Assembly (NCBI GenBank): GCA_913051825.1
Contig: CAJXCR010000003.1
Location: 1-61,029 of the forward strand
Direction: 5' to 3'
Length of the DNA: 61,029 nucleotides
Origin: an uncultured Halieaceae bacterium
GTDB taxonomy: Bacteria; Pseudomonadota; Gammaproteobacteria; Pseudomonadales; Halieaceae
Shown here: positions 36,382 to 44,052 of the stretch, piece after piece
Numbering within the stretch: position 1 is the stretch's first letter
Layout of the letters: every line of letters starts with the position of its first letter
Made by a program: the position numbers and the translations under genes
Notes under the pieces: model-generated
Told to the model about the DNA's origin: nothing
What the model saw: the letters and a program-made list of their open reading frames with translations, nothing else
Databases searched by the model: none

Positions 36382-37289
36382 CGTTGCATCTCGTCCTCAA
36401 TTAGGGAAGCTCTAAGGTTTTTAGCGAAAGATTGTATTTTTTCCACATTATCTGGTCCCATACGCAAGAGTTGCTTATGGAGCTCGGGAAGAGCTTCTAG
36501 ATCTTCATCCAGGAAGCGATAGACAGCTTCATGTTTCACAATCCCAATAGCAGTTTTTATAGTAGGGGCTGAAATTATTTGATCTAGCGATTTTATAATC
36601 GCGTTATCCAGCTCTTCCTCTTGGTAGCCTAGAGCAGCATAAGCCTGTTCAAGATAGAATCTATATTCATGAAATAATTCTCTAAGCTCGCTGGCTTCTA
36701 TCGACACAAGAGCCTCAACGTAGGGATCAAAGCGGCGATATCCAGTTGGGTCCATGACCAAAATACGCTCTTTTTCAGCAATCGGAAATTTTTCTTTCAG
36801 AGGTTTTAATGCAAGCATCCGATGGATAACGACTCCTTGGCTAGAGGAGTCGACGATAGCCGCGATTCGTTCGATGGGATCAGACGTATAGAATGATTCT
36901 AAAAGCAAGGGAGAGTCGCTTAGATCCATAAGTGCATCTTGCATCTTGATTGCTGCCTCTTCCTTGTTGATTGCTGTTGGAGTTGCATTCGGTAAACTGT
37001 GTTCTACATCACCACTTATTGCAGCTGGCTCTTGGTCGAAGGATGGCGCAATATAAGGGATGTCCGGAGCTGATGTCTTAGGAATATCCGTAGATGAGTC
37101 TTCACTTTTGAGCGTTTCATTACTTTCGTTGATTGCAGTATTGTCAGTGGCGTTACTATAAAAATAAATCCCAGCCAGTGTCAGAGCTATGAGGCATGTG
37201 AGGACAATCCAACGGAAAGAGTGATTTGTTTCTTCGCTAGAAACTCGATCTTCCCTATCAGCGTTCATTGAAGATTTTGCATCCGTCAT
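36378..37289 (-). CDS. DUF3014 family membrane-anchored protein
   Basis: The 303-residue protein has a short cytoplasmic N-terminus, a single transmembrane helix (about residues 27-45, RWIVLTCLIALTLAGIYFY) and a low-complexity Ser/Thr/Pro/Glu linker. A soluble C-terminal domain of the DUF3014 type spans about 130-300, including LLESFYTSDPIERIAAIVD, DPTGYRRFDPYVEALVSI and AVYRFLDEDLEALPELHKQL. Function is unknown; topology puts the domain in the periplasm. It is convergent with, and overlaps, the upstream transporter gene, and it follows the P450 gene on the same strand with a 45-nt gap. Confidence 0.82.
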   Translation of the reverse strand: MTDAKSSMNADREDRVSSEETNHSFRWIVLTCLIALTLAGIYFYSNATDNTAINESNETLKSEDSSTDIPKTSAPDIPYIAPSFDQEPAAISGDVEHSLPNATPTAINKEEAAIKMQDALMDLSDSPLLLESFYTSDPIERIAAIVDSSSQGVVIHRMLALKPLKEKFPIAEKERILVMDPTGYRRFDPYVEALVSIEASELRELFHEYRFYLEQAYAALGYQEEELDNAIIKSLDQIISAPTIKTAIGIVKHEAVYRFLDEDLEALPELHKQLLRMGPDNVEKIQSFAKNLRASLIEDEMQR

Positions 37290-37334
37290 AGCTGTCCTCC
37301 TGTCCGAAAAAATGCCCCAATTGTTCTTTGGCTA

Positions 37335-38576
37335 TTAACAGGATACTCCGGTTACAAGTTGCAGGGACTTAAATGTTACGGCGTTGTGATCACTTCCGTC
37401 TCGTTCAGGTTCATTCTTAAGTTGAAGATTTGGGAATCGCTTAAATAATTCTGACAAGGTTAGGAACAGTTGTCTCTTAGCTAATGCTGCTCCTATGCAG
37501 TATCTGGGGCCATATCCAAACAAGACATCTGGATCAAATTTTCTTTCCACATCAAATTGCTCTGGCTCTTCATAATAGGTTGGGTCGTAGTCCTTGAGAT
37601 GTGGCATCATGAGAATCATCTGGCCTTTTCTTACTGTTTTTCCAAGAATCTCCATGTTATCGGGGGCATAGCGAGCGAAGCCCATTTTTGAAGATAATCC
37701 CCATCGGCTTATTTCATTAAAAGCATTGGCAAAAGTTTCTGCAGAAGCTAGGGCTTTTGAAATTTGACTTGGATTCTTTAATAGAGAATAGACTGACCAC
37801 TGTTGTGCGACTAATGTCGTGTCAGCACCAGCACCAATTAGCGCTAATACCAGCGTTACGATGTCCCATTCATCGAACTCCTCATTATTAGATTCTATTG
37901 CAAGTAGAGTGCTCAAAAAATCATCCTGTTCAGGCTGTTCGCGTCTCTCGGAAATAACGTCTCTAATTATATCGATGGCTCTATTGCTGTTCGCTCGCGC
38001 GACTTCTCTGCGCTCGTCCGATATCGTGGGATTCCAAGTTTCGGTGAACGTGAGAATGACTTTTCGAATTGCTGGCCAGTATTTTTCCGGGATGCCAACC
38101 ATTCGAGTTATGGAGATAAATGGTATGTGTTGGGCGATTGCCTCAATGTAATCAAATTCCTGAGGTTGGCCAAGATCGTCAAACAGAGCTTTGATATCAG
38201 GTTCAATTTTTGATTGTATTTTGTCGACTACATTTCGAGAAAAGGCTGGAGCAGTAACGCGTCTAATTAGTCTATGATGGTCATGATCAGACAGAAGGCT
38301 GTGCCCGATCATGGCTTTTTCAAAGTTGCTCCATTGATCTTCTGGTGGTCTTTGCGGGGCAAATTCCCAGTCGTAAAAATCGGAAGAGAGGTACTCTTCT
38401 TTCCAGCACTGCATGATGTCATCCATTTGGGTCATAATCCAAGCCTGCCATGGTTCATACCAAACCAAAGCACCCCGACCTAATAAAGCTAGACAGCCCG
38501 GAACTGGATCAGTTGCATATGTGTCGCTATGCGGGTTGAATATTGTCTCGATGGGTGGTAATTCGGGTTGATTCAT
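37335..38576 (-). CDS. Cytochrome P450
   Basis: Soluble bacterial-type P450 monooxygenase of 413 residues. The heme loop is FGYGPRYCIGAALAKR with the thiolate ligand C360; the I-helix oxygen-activation motif is ALIGAGADTTLVAQQW, and the K-helix has EISR. The N-terminal HDHHRLIRRVTAPAFS C-helix segment is also characteristic. The substrate cannot be predicted; relatives act on steroids, terpenes or fatty acids. No ferredoxin or ferredoxin reductase gene is adjacent, though fdxA lies 31 kb away. A promoter-like TTGCAA-17-TATATA lies upstream on its strand, divergent from the next gene. Confidence 0.95.
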   Translation of the reverse strand: MNQPELPPIETIFNPHSDTYATDPVPGCLALLGRGALVWYEPWQAWIMTQMDDIMQCWKEEYLSSDFYDWEFAPQRPPEDQWSNFEKAMIGHSLLSDHDHHRLIRRVTAPAFSRNVVDKIQSKIEPDIKALFDDLGQPQEFDYIEAIAQHIPFISITRMVGIPEKYWPAIRKVILTFTETWNPTISDERREVARANSNRAIDIIRDVISERREQPEQDDFLSTLLAIESNNEEFDEWDIVTLVLALIGAGADTTLVAQQWSVYSLLKNPSQISKALASAETFANAFNEISRWGLSSKMGFARYAPDNMEILGKTVRKGQMILMMPHLKDYDPTYYEEPEQFDVERKFDPDVLFGYGPRYCIGAALAKRQLFLTLSELFKRFPNLQLKNEPERDGSDHNAVTFKSLQLVTGVSC

Positions 38577-38664
38577 AGTTGCTCAAACATAATGGCTTCT
38601 TGATTAAGATGGGTAAGTTTATCAAAGTACGCCAATTATGTTTATCATAGTTGACGAGCCTTGC

Positions 38665-38693
38665 TATATAAGGCCTATCCAAATTATTTGCAA
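38665..38693 (-). promoter_or_regulatory. Putative sigma70 promoter for the P450 gene
   Basis: On the - strand, TTGCAA (38693-38688) and TATATA (38670-38665) are separated by exactly 17 nt, about 90 nt ahead of the P450 ATG in the 147-nt divergent gap. Each hexamer matches four of six consensus bases. Seen by eye only. Confidence 0.35.
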
Positions 38694-38723
38694 CGACTTC
38701 AAATAGTAACTTAGAGAATCATT

Positions 38724-39851
38724 ATGTTAACAGTCTTAGACGATTATCCAATTCATCAAACCCCTGAACCCTTGGCGCATGTATCTACAAGCGATCATAA
38801 TTTTTATGATCGGTATTGGTATAACGCACATGATCGAGATGGACTATTTTATTTTGGTGTCGGGGCATGTCGATATGCCAATCTCGGGATCTTCGATTGC
38901 AGTCTTAGTATTGCAATTGATGGAGAACAGCACGCATTTCATGGTTCTAGAAGGGCGCCAAAAGAAGCAGGTGACCTTAGCTGTGGACCGTTTCGCATCG
39001 AGATACTCGAGCCGATGGGTCGTCACAGAGTGTCGTTGCAAGAAAATGAGACAGGCATAAGTTGTGATTTGACCTTTACTCCCACCACAGTTTGCGTAGA
39101 AGAAGGCAGGCAGACGTTGCGTAATGAGCGTCATGTGGTAATGGATGCGACCCGGCTAGATCAGTTTGGCAAATGGCAGGGCTGGATCCGTTTCAATGGA
39201 CGTGAGCTGTTGGTAGAGTCTGAATCGACGTTTGGTCTTAAAGACCGCTCATGGGGTGTCCGACCAGTAGGCGATCGTTTCTTGGGAGGAGCTCCACTGT
39301 CTGATTTTCAGGCAATACATTTTAATTGGTTGCCAATACATTGGGAGAATCGCTGCAGTCTTGCTGGATGGTTTGAGGATGATCAGGGAAACCAGTGGCA
39401 TACCGATCAAGCATTTTTACCGAAACATGACGATCCTAAAGATGCATCACGCGCGAGCGACCCAGATCTGCGGATGCTTAGTGGTATCGTGGATCATGAA
39501 TTGACAATGATAGCTGGTACACGAAGAGCTTCGTCCGGCGTAGTTACCATGAATGATGCTTCAGGTGAATCTTTAACTATTCATGTTAAACCGGTCTTAG
39601 TACATCGGATGAAGGGGCTTGGTTATCAACATCCTGAGTGGGGGCATGGACGCTGGCAAGGTGAATTGAAAATCGAAGGCGAGTCTTGGAGGGAAGCAGA
39701 TTTAGATCCATTAGCCTTGGAGAATCTTCATGTACAACAAATTGTTGTGGCGACGTCTGGCGATGAAATTGGTCACGGGGTGCTTGAACAGCTTCACATA
39801 GGTCCTTCTAGCAGCTACGGATTTTCTGATTGGTTTGATGGTGCTAGTTGA
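38724..39851 (+). CDS. AttH/CrtC-like (DUF7064/7065-type) protein, function unknown
   Basis: A 375-residue soluble protein rich in beta strands and Trp. It resembles the lipocalin-fold AttH/CrtC group and the DUF7064/DUF7065 proteins often found in steroid or terpenoid gene clusters. Visible landmarks are FYDRYWYNAHDRDGLFYFGV near the start, the central FGLKDRSWGVRPVGDRF with a conserved RSWG, and a late PEWGHGRWQGELKIEGESW. There is no signal peptide or membrane segment. It is divergent from the P450 and followed by a ThuA-domain gene. I do not recognise a defined activity; binding or isomerising a hydrophobic substrate would fit the fold but is inference. Confidence 0.72.
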   Translation: MLTVLDDYPIHQTPEPLAHVSTSDHNFYDRYWYNAHDRDGLFYFGVGACRYANLGIFDCSLSIAIDGEQHAFHGSRRAPKEAGDLSCGPFRIEILEPMGRHRVSLQENETGISCDLTFTPTTVCVEEGRQTLRNERHVVMDATRLDQFGKWQGWIRFNGRELLVESESTFGLKDRSWGVRPVGDRFLGGAPLSDFQAIHFNWLPIHWENRCSLAGWFEDDQGNQWHTDQAFLPKHDDPKDASRASDPDLRMLSGIVDHELTMIAGTRRASSGVVTMNDASGESLTIHVKPVLVHRMKGLGYQHPEWGHGRWQGELKIEGESWREADLDPLALENLHVQQIVVATSGDEIGHGVLEQLHIGPSSSYGFSDWFDGAS

Positions 39852-39910
39852 GATGGGTTGTTTTTGGGGTGAGGCAAAGTAGATTTGTTTGCTGAGGAAA
39901 AAAATCAATC

Positions 39911-40801
39911 ATGAAGCGTAGAGTGCTTTTTTTGGTCTTTTCTGCCCTTGTGATCTTCTTCGGTTATGTTTGGCACATTGGAGCGTGGAATCTTATCTTT
40001 CCTAAAAATAGTCATGATTCAATCGAGCCAGAATTACCAAAATTTCTGAACCAACCCAGCGTGCTGGTTTTTAGCAAAACTAACCAATTCAGGCATAAAG
40101 ACAGTATCACATCAGGCCAAGCCTATTTTTCTGAGCTCACATCAAGCAAAGGGATAGGAGTTTTTTTGACAGAAAATGGTGCTTCTTTCAATCCCGGAAC
40201 GTTAGCCAATTTCGATGTTGTGGTCTTTTTAAATGTAACCGGCGATGTTTTAAATGCATCTCAAAGAAAAGCGTTTCAGCAATGGTTGGTTGATGGAGGT
40301 GGTTGGCTGGGCATTCATGCAGCAGGTGATGGCTCCCATGTTGGTTGGGATTGGTATATGAAAAATTTGGTTGGAGCTATCTTTACCGCGCATACAATGG
40401 GTCCTCAATTCCAGGAAGCGACCATCTTAAGTGAAGCCCCCGATCATCCTGTGATGTTTGGTTTGCCCAAGAAGTGGCAGCATCTGGAGGAATGGTATTC
40501 TTGGGATATAAGTCCGAGGCAAAATGGATTTCTAGTTTTTGCGAGCATTGATGAAAAAAGCTACTCCCCTGAAGAGAGAGTTTTTTTCGGTGACAGGGAT
40601 CTGCGAATGGGAGATCATCCAGTTGTGTGGGGACGCTGCCTTAAGAAAGGAAGATCGGTCTATGTCGCTATGGGTCATAAGGCAGAAGCATTTGAATCCC
40701 AATATATTGCAGAACTTCTATCAAATGCCATTGATTGGCTGATATCAGAAAAAGTGCCTTCTTCAGATTGCAGCCCACATGTGAACACAAAGGATGAATA
40801 A
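39911..40801 (+). CDS. ThuA-domain protein, membrane anchored
   Basis: The 296-residue protein has an N-terminal signal anchor (RRVLFLVFSALVIFFGYVW) and a glutamine-amidotransferase-like ThuA domain. The domain is recognised by VLVFSKTNQFRHKDSI, FDVVVFLNVTGDVLN, GGGWLGIHAAGD and WGRCLKKGRSVYVAMGHKAEAF. ThuA proteins are linked to trehalose and other keto-sugar metabolism in rhizobia and planctomycetes; the exact reaction here is unknown. Three bases separate it from the DUF1295 gene, so the two are probably one transcript. The DUF1080 protein at 5.1 kb belongs to another family tied to 3-keto-sugars. Confidence 0.83.
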   Translation: MKRRVLFLVFSALVIFFGYVWHIGAWNLIFPKNSHDSIEPELPKFLNQPSVLVFSKTNQFRHKDSITSGQAYFSELTSSKGIGVFLTENGASFNPGTLANFDVVVFLNVTGDVLNASQRKAFQQWLVDGGGWLGIHAAGDGSHVGWDWYMKNLVGAIFTAHTMGPQFQEATILSEAPDHPVMFGLPKKWQHLEEWYSWDISPRQNGFLVFASIDEKSYSPEERVFFGDRDLRMGDHPVVWGRCLKKGRSVYVAMGHKAEAFESQYIAELLSNAIDWLISEKVPSSDCSPHVNTKDE

Positions 40802-40804
40802 GAA

Positions 40805-41677
40805 ATGAGCAAATCTGAAGCACTAATTCGCGTTGTTGTTGCATACATAGTCGCATTGTTAAGCGCCATAATAATGGTGTCGTTCTTAGATTTTGGACCT
40901 CTGCTAATGGCTATTGTGATGGATGTCATTGGAACCTTAGTTATTTTTGGGTTTGGACGGTACTATGGCAACTCAAGTTTCTACGATCCTTATTGGTCAG
41001 TTGTGCCGCCGGCGATGGCCTTATTTTGGATGTCGGTTGGCAGCTCTGGAGAGGTGGTCCTGAGAGAGCTGGCTGTTCTAGGGGTGATATTTTACTGGGC
41101 TACAAGATTAACTTTGAATTGGGCTTATTTCTGGGAAGGCATGAACCATGAAGACTGGCGTTATGAAATGCTTCGTAATAGGGCACCTAAGATTGCAGTT
41201 TTGACTGACTTAGTGGCGATTCACTTAATACCGACTACGATTGTTTTTATGGGCATGTTGCCTGTCTTCGCGGTATTTATAATGGGTTCGTCACCGTTTT
41301 CTTGGATTGACATTCTCGCAGTGCTTGTTGGAGTTGGGGCTGTATCTCTGCAGATGATTTCGGACTTTCAGTTACGAGCGATCGCAGCAAATAAAGATTC
41401 AAATGAAAGTTTGGCGAATGGTCTTTGGGCTTGGTCAAGACACCCAAATTATTTTGGAGAGCTCGGTTTCTGGCTTAGCCTATTTTTGTTTGGCATCTCT
41501 GCACATCCTTCAGGCTGGATTTGGCAGATACTTGGAGTGATTGGAATGACTTTGATGTTTTTATTTGCGAGCATTCCTATGATGGAAAAGAGAAGCTTAG
41601 AACGCAGAGAAGGGTATCAGGACGTCATCGATAACGTTTCTATGCTGATTCCTTTGCCGCCAAAACGTAATTCTTAG
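40805..41677 (+). CDS. DUF1295 / steroid 5-alpha-reductase-like membrane protein
   Basis: A 290-residue integral membrane protein with about seven hydrophobic segments. It has the DUF1295 C-terminal signature LWAWSRHPNYFGELGFWLSL, which in relatives forms the NADPH- or SAM-binding region. Also typical are FYDPYWSVVPP near residue 60 and LNWAYFWEGMNHEDWRY near 110. Family members include 3-oxo-5-alpha-steroid 4-dehydrogenases and isoprenylcysteine methyltransferase-like enzymes, so reduction of an enone or a methyl transfer is possible. The gene ends in a hairpin terminator overlapping its stop codon. Confidence 0.85.
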   Translation: MSKSEALIRVVVAYIVALLSAIIMVSFLDFGPLLMAIVMDVIGTLVIFGFGRYYGNSSFYDPYWSVVPPAMALFWMSVGSSGEVVLRELAVLGVIFYWATRLTLNWAYFWEGMNHEDWRYEMLRNRAPKIAVLTDLVAIHLIPTTIVFMGMLPVFAVFIMGSSPFSWIDILAVLVGVGAVSLQMISDFQLRAIAANKDSNESLANGLWAWSRHPNYFGELGFWLSLFLFGISAHPSGWIWQILGVIGMTLMFLFASIPMMEKRSLERREGYQDVIDNVSMLIPLPPKRNS

Positions 41678-41688
41678 AAATACGTTTT
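41662..41688. terminator. Bidirectional hairpin terminator between DUF1295 gene and yjbQ
   Basis: AAAACGTA and TACGTTTT (8 bp) are extended by inner TTCT/AGAA pairs across an A-A mismatch. The hairpin spans the DUF1295 stop and ends in TTTT on the + strand and in the complementary T-run on the - strand. Genes on both sides converge here, which fits a bidirectional terminator. Confidence 0.65.
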
Positions 41689-41697
41689 CAATCGACT

Positions 41698-42108
41698 TCA
41701 GTCGATGCTTAGGTGCATGATTATATTTCTATTGGCTTCTGAGTATCGGTGTTCCCATAGATAAATACCTTGCCATGTCCCAAGCAAAAGTCTTCCCGAT
41801 GCAAATGGAATACTAATTTGTGTAGCAGTGAGCATTGTTTTGATATGGGCAGGCATATCGTCAGGTCCTTCTAGAGTGTGGGTGTAGATAGAGTCATTTT
41901 CAGGGACAAGTCGATTAAGCCAGTTTTCTAGATCTCTGCGCGCACTATCGTCATAGTTTTCTTGTATCAAAAGACTTGCAGACGTGTGCTGAATGAACAA
42001 AGTGCATAGGCCGTCAGAAGGTGCGAGCTTGGAGATCTCTGTCGCAATCTTTTCTGTGATGGAGTGGAGACCCTGGTGGGGTGTTTTAACTTTAATGTTT
42101 AGTAGCAT
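41698..42108 (-). CDS. yjbQ: YjbQ family (UPF0047) protein
   Basis: Small conserved protein of the YjbQ/UPF0047 family; members show weak thiamine-phosphate synthase activity, with the true role unsettled. I choose ATG 42108, with an AGGAT just upstream, giving 136 residues and the family-like start MLLNIKVKTPHQGLHSIT. Conserved parts are LFIQHTSASLLIQEN, the LENWLNRLVPE and HTLEGPDDMPAHIK segments, and LLGTWQGIYLWEHR. It is convergent with the DUF1295 gene and divergent from the methyltransferase gene. Confidence 0.9.
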   Translation of the reverse strand: MLLNIKVKTPHQGLHSITEKIATEISKLAPSDGLCTLFIQHTSASLLIQENYDDSARRDLENWLNRLVPENDSIYTHTLEGPDDMPAHIKTMLTATQISIPFASGRLLLGTWQGIYLWEHRYSEANRNIIMHLSID

Positions 42109-42197
42109 GTGGATCCTATTTTTCTTGACGCTAACAGACAAACCGCTCTAACGTAAAGAGAGATATGCTTTTAATTAACTGATATTGGAGAGAGTGC

Positions 42198-43046
42198 GTG
42201 GCAAACGAAGCGCAGAAAGAATATTGGAACGGAGAGGTTGGAGCGCGCTGGGCGGAACGGGATGATTTTATGACAAGGCTCTTAGAGCCAGCGGCGTTTG
42301 CTTTGTTAGAGAAAATATCTCCAGAAAGTGGGATTGATGCGATTGATATTGGTTGCGGTGGTGGTAGTCAGACAATAACACTTGCTGAAAAAATTGGAGT
42401 AGGCGGATCGGTGTTGGGTGTAGACATTTCAGCCCCCCTACTGGACTGCGCCAGAGAGAGATTGATTCGCCAAGGCTTAGTGAGGGCGAATGTGGAGTTT
42501 TTAAAGGCGGATGCGTCCACTCATGGGTTTGTTGCGGAGAGTGCTGATCTGCTGTTTTCCAGATTTGGCGTGATGTTTTTTGATGATCCTTTTGCTGCTT
42601 TTGCTAATTTACGACAAGCACTGCGACCGAATGGTAACTTGGGGTTTTGTTGTTGGCGTGAAAAGAGCGAAAATGATTGGATTAACCTCCCTTATCAGGC
42701 AATACGGCCTTGCCTTCCGGAGCAGCCCGAGGAAGATCCTTTCGCTCCCGGGCCGTTCGCTTTCGCAAGGCATGAGTATGTGTTTGAGATACTAGGGAAA
42801 GCTGGTTTTTCAGGCATCCAAATCATCCCATGTGACGTTTCCTTGTCTTTCGGTCCTTCCAAAGACATTCAGGCTGCAGTAAAAGAGCTGACCCTGACTG
42901 GTCCTTTAGCGAAGTTGATGGCGGATCTGTCAGATGATGTTCGCGCCATGGCATTTGACTCTGTAGTGACGGCTCTTGAGCCCCATTACCAGGATGGTAC
43001 GGTCACTCTTTCCGGAGCTCTTTGGTTGGTAATGGCAAAAAATTAG
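42198..43046 (+). CDS. Class I SAM-dependent methyltransferase
   Basis: Cytoplasmic Rossmann-fold methyltransferase of 282 residues, starting at GTG 42198 behind a GGAGAGAG site. Motif I is IDIGCGGGSQTITLAEKIG (about residues 50-68), followed by VLGVDISAPLLDCARER, the ADLLFSRFGVMFFDD motif and a later NLGFCCWREKSENDW. The C-terminal half contains a substrate-cap region. It resembles the UbiE/Methyltransf_11 type without further specificity. Its substrate may be a product of the surrounding oxygenases, but this is inference from position. Confidence 0.85.
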   Translation: MANEAQKEYWNGEVGARWAERDDFMTRLLEPAAFALLEKISPESGIDAIDIGCGGGSQTITLAEKIGVGGSVLGVDISAPLLDCARERLIRQGLVRANVEFLKADASTHGFVAESADLLFSRFGVMFFDDPFAAFANLRQALRPNGNLGFCCWREKSENDWINLPYQAIRPCLPEQPEEDPFAPGPFAFARHEYVFEILGKAGFSGIQIIPCDVSLSFGPSKDIQAAVKELTLTGPLAKLMADLSDDVRAMAFDSVVTALEPHYQDGTVTLSGALWLVMAKN

Positions 43047-43121
43047 CTCCTCTTAGCTGTTCTGTTTGAACACAAAGCCCCGTAAAATATCACCCTATAG
43101 CAGTTAATGGATTCATATTGA

Positions 43122-43982
43122 ATGAATAGAGTCGAGGAAGCGAGTAAAGATTTAGCATGGCCAACCGTTATTTTAGGGACCGTGTTGACTGGTGTTTATC
43201 TCTGGGTGCCATTTCTTGTGCACGGTGCTGTTATTACTTTTGGTCAGGGTTTGTTTGTCATGACGCTAATAACCTACGCGTCTTATAGTGTGCTTCATGA
43301 TGCCGTGCATGGTGCGATCAGTGGTGATCGGGCAGGATATAGATGGATTAATGAATCTCTTGGCTACGCAGCCGGATGGATCATGGGTGTCCCGTTAACC
43401 GCGCACCGGCATGCACACCTGGCCCATCATCGTAATACGAATGTTGATGGTCAGGACCCTGACGTTTCCTATGCGAAGGCAGAAAATTTTTGGCGAGAGC
43501 TGCCTCAATTTTGGAGCGGGGCGACTGCTCTTCAGTACAAGTTTTATTTAAAAAACCGATGGAATTTAAAGAAAGGAAATCAAAACAGATACTTATGCTT
43601 AGAGATCTTGGCGCAAGTGGGTGTAAGGCTTCTTGTGATGTGGCAGGTCGGATGGTGGCTTGGATTAACTCTCTTTATTATAAGCTCCATTATCGCAGTC
43701 ACTATTCTTGTTTATTTGTTCGCTTATATTGTTCATAGGCCACATGATCAGTCGGGCCGCTACAAGGATACTTCTACGATTTTAATTAAAGGACCGTTCG
43801 GACGAATTCTGACGGTGTTATGGGGATATCAAAATTACCACTCTGTGCACCATTTGTATCCGAGAGTCCCTTTTTATCGTTATCCCGACATTTTTGAAGA
43901 GATTAGGGACGAAATGACTTTGAGAGGAGCTCCGATCTTTCATTTGACCGGTACCGGATTATCTGATTTGAAGGTTTCGTAG
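43122..43982 (+). CDS. Fatty acid desaturase-fold enzyme (beta-carotene hydroxylase-like)
   Basis: Membrane di-iron oxygenase of 286 residues with four hydrophobic segments and three histidine boxes: H59-DAVH63, H95-RHAHLAHH103 and YHSVHHLYP near residue 245. The large third box with NYH-x2-HH and the HRHAHLAHHRNTN box resemble the CrtR-type carotene hydroxylases and related desaturases. Other carotenoid genes are absent from the window, so a lipid or terpenoid substrate is equally possible. It follows the methyltransferase after a 75-nt gap on the same strand. Confidence 0.85.
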   Translation: MNRVEEASKDLAWPTVILGTVLTGVYLWVPFLVHGAVITFGQGLFVMTLITYASYSVLHDAVHGAISGDRAGYRWINESLGYAAGWIMGVPLTAHRHAHLAHHRNTNVDGQDPDVSYAKAENFWRELPQFWSGATALQYKFYLKNRWNLKKGNQNRYLCLEILAQVGVRLLVMWQVGWWLGLTLFIISSIIAVTILVYLFAYIVHRPHDQSGRYKDTSTILIKGPFGRILTVLWGYQNYHSVHHLYPRVPFYRYPDIFEEIRDEMTLRGAPIFHLTGTGLSDLKVS

Positions 43983-44052
43983 TCGTTTTTATTAGTTTGC
44001 CTTAGGTCTGCATGTGTCAAGATGCCCAGGGAATCTATCTTAGGAGTAATGG

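Noticed and set aside
41691-41706. ATCGACT-tc-AGTCGAT palindrome at the end of yjbQ
   Set aside because: It lies mostly inside the yjbQ stop region with a 2-nt loop and no T-run; the adjacent 41662-41688 hairpin is the better terminator.
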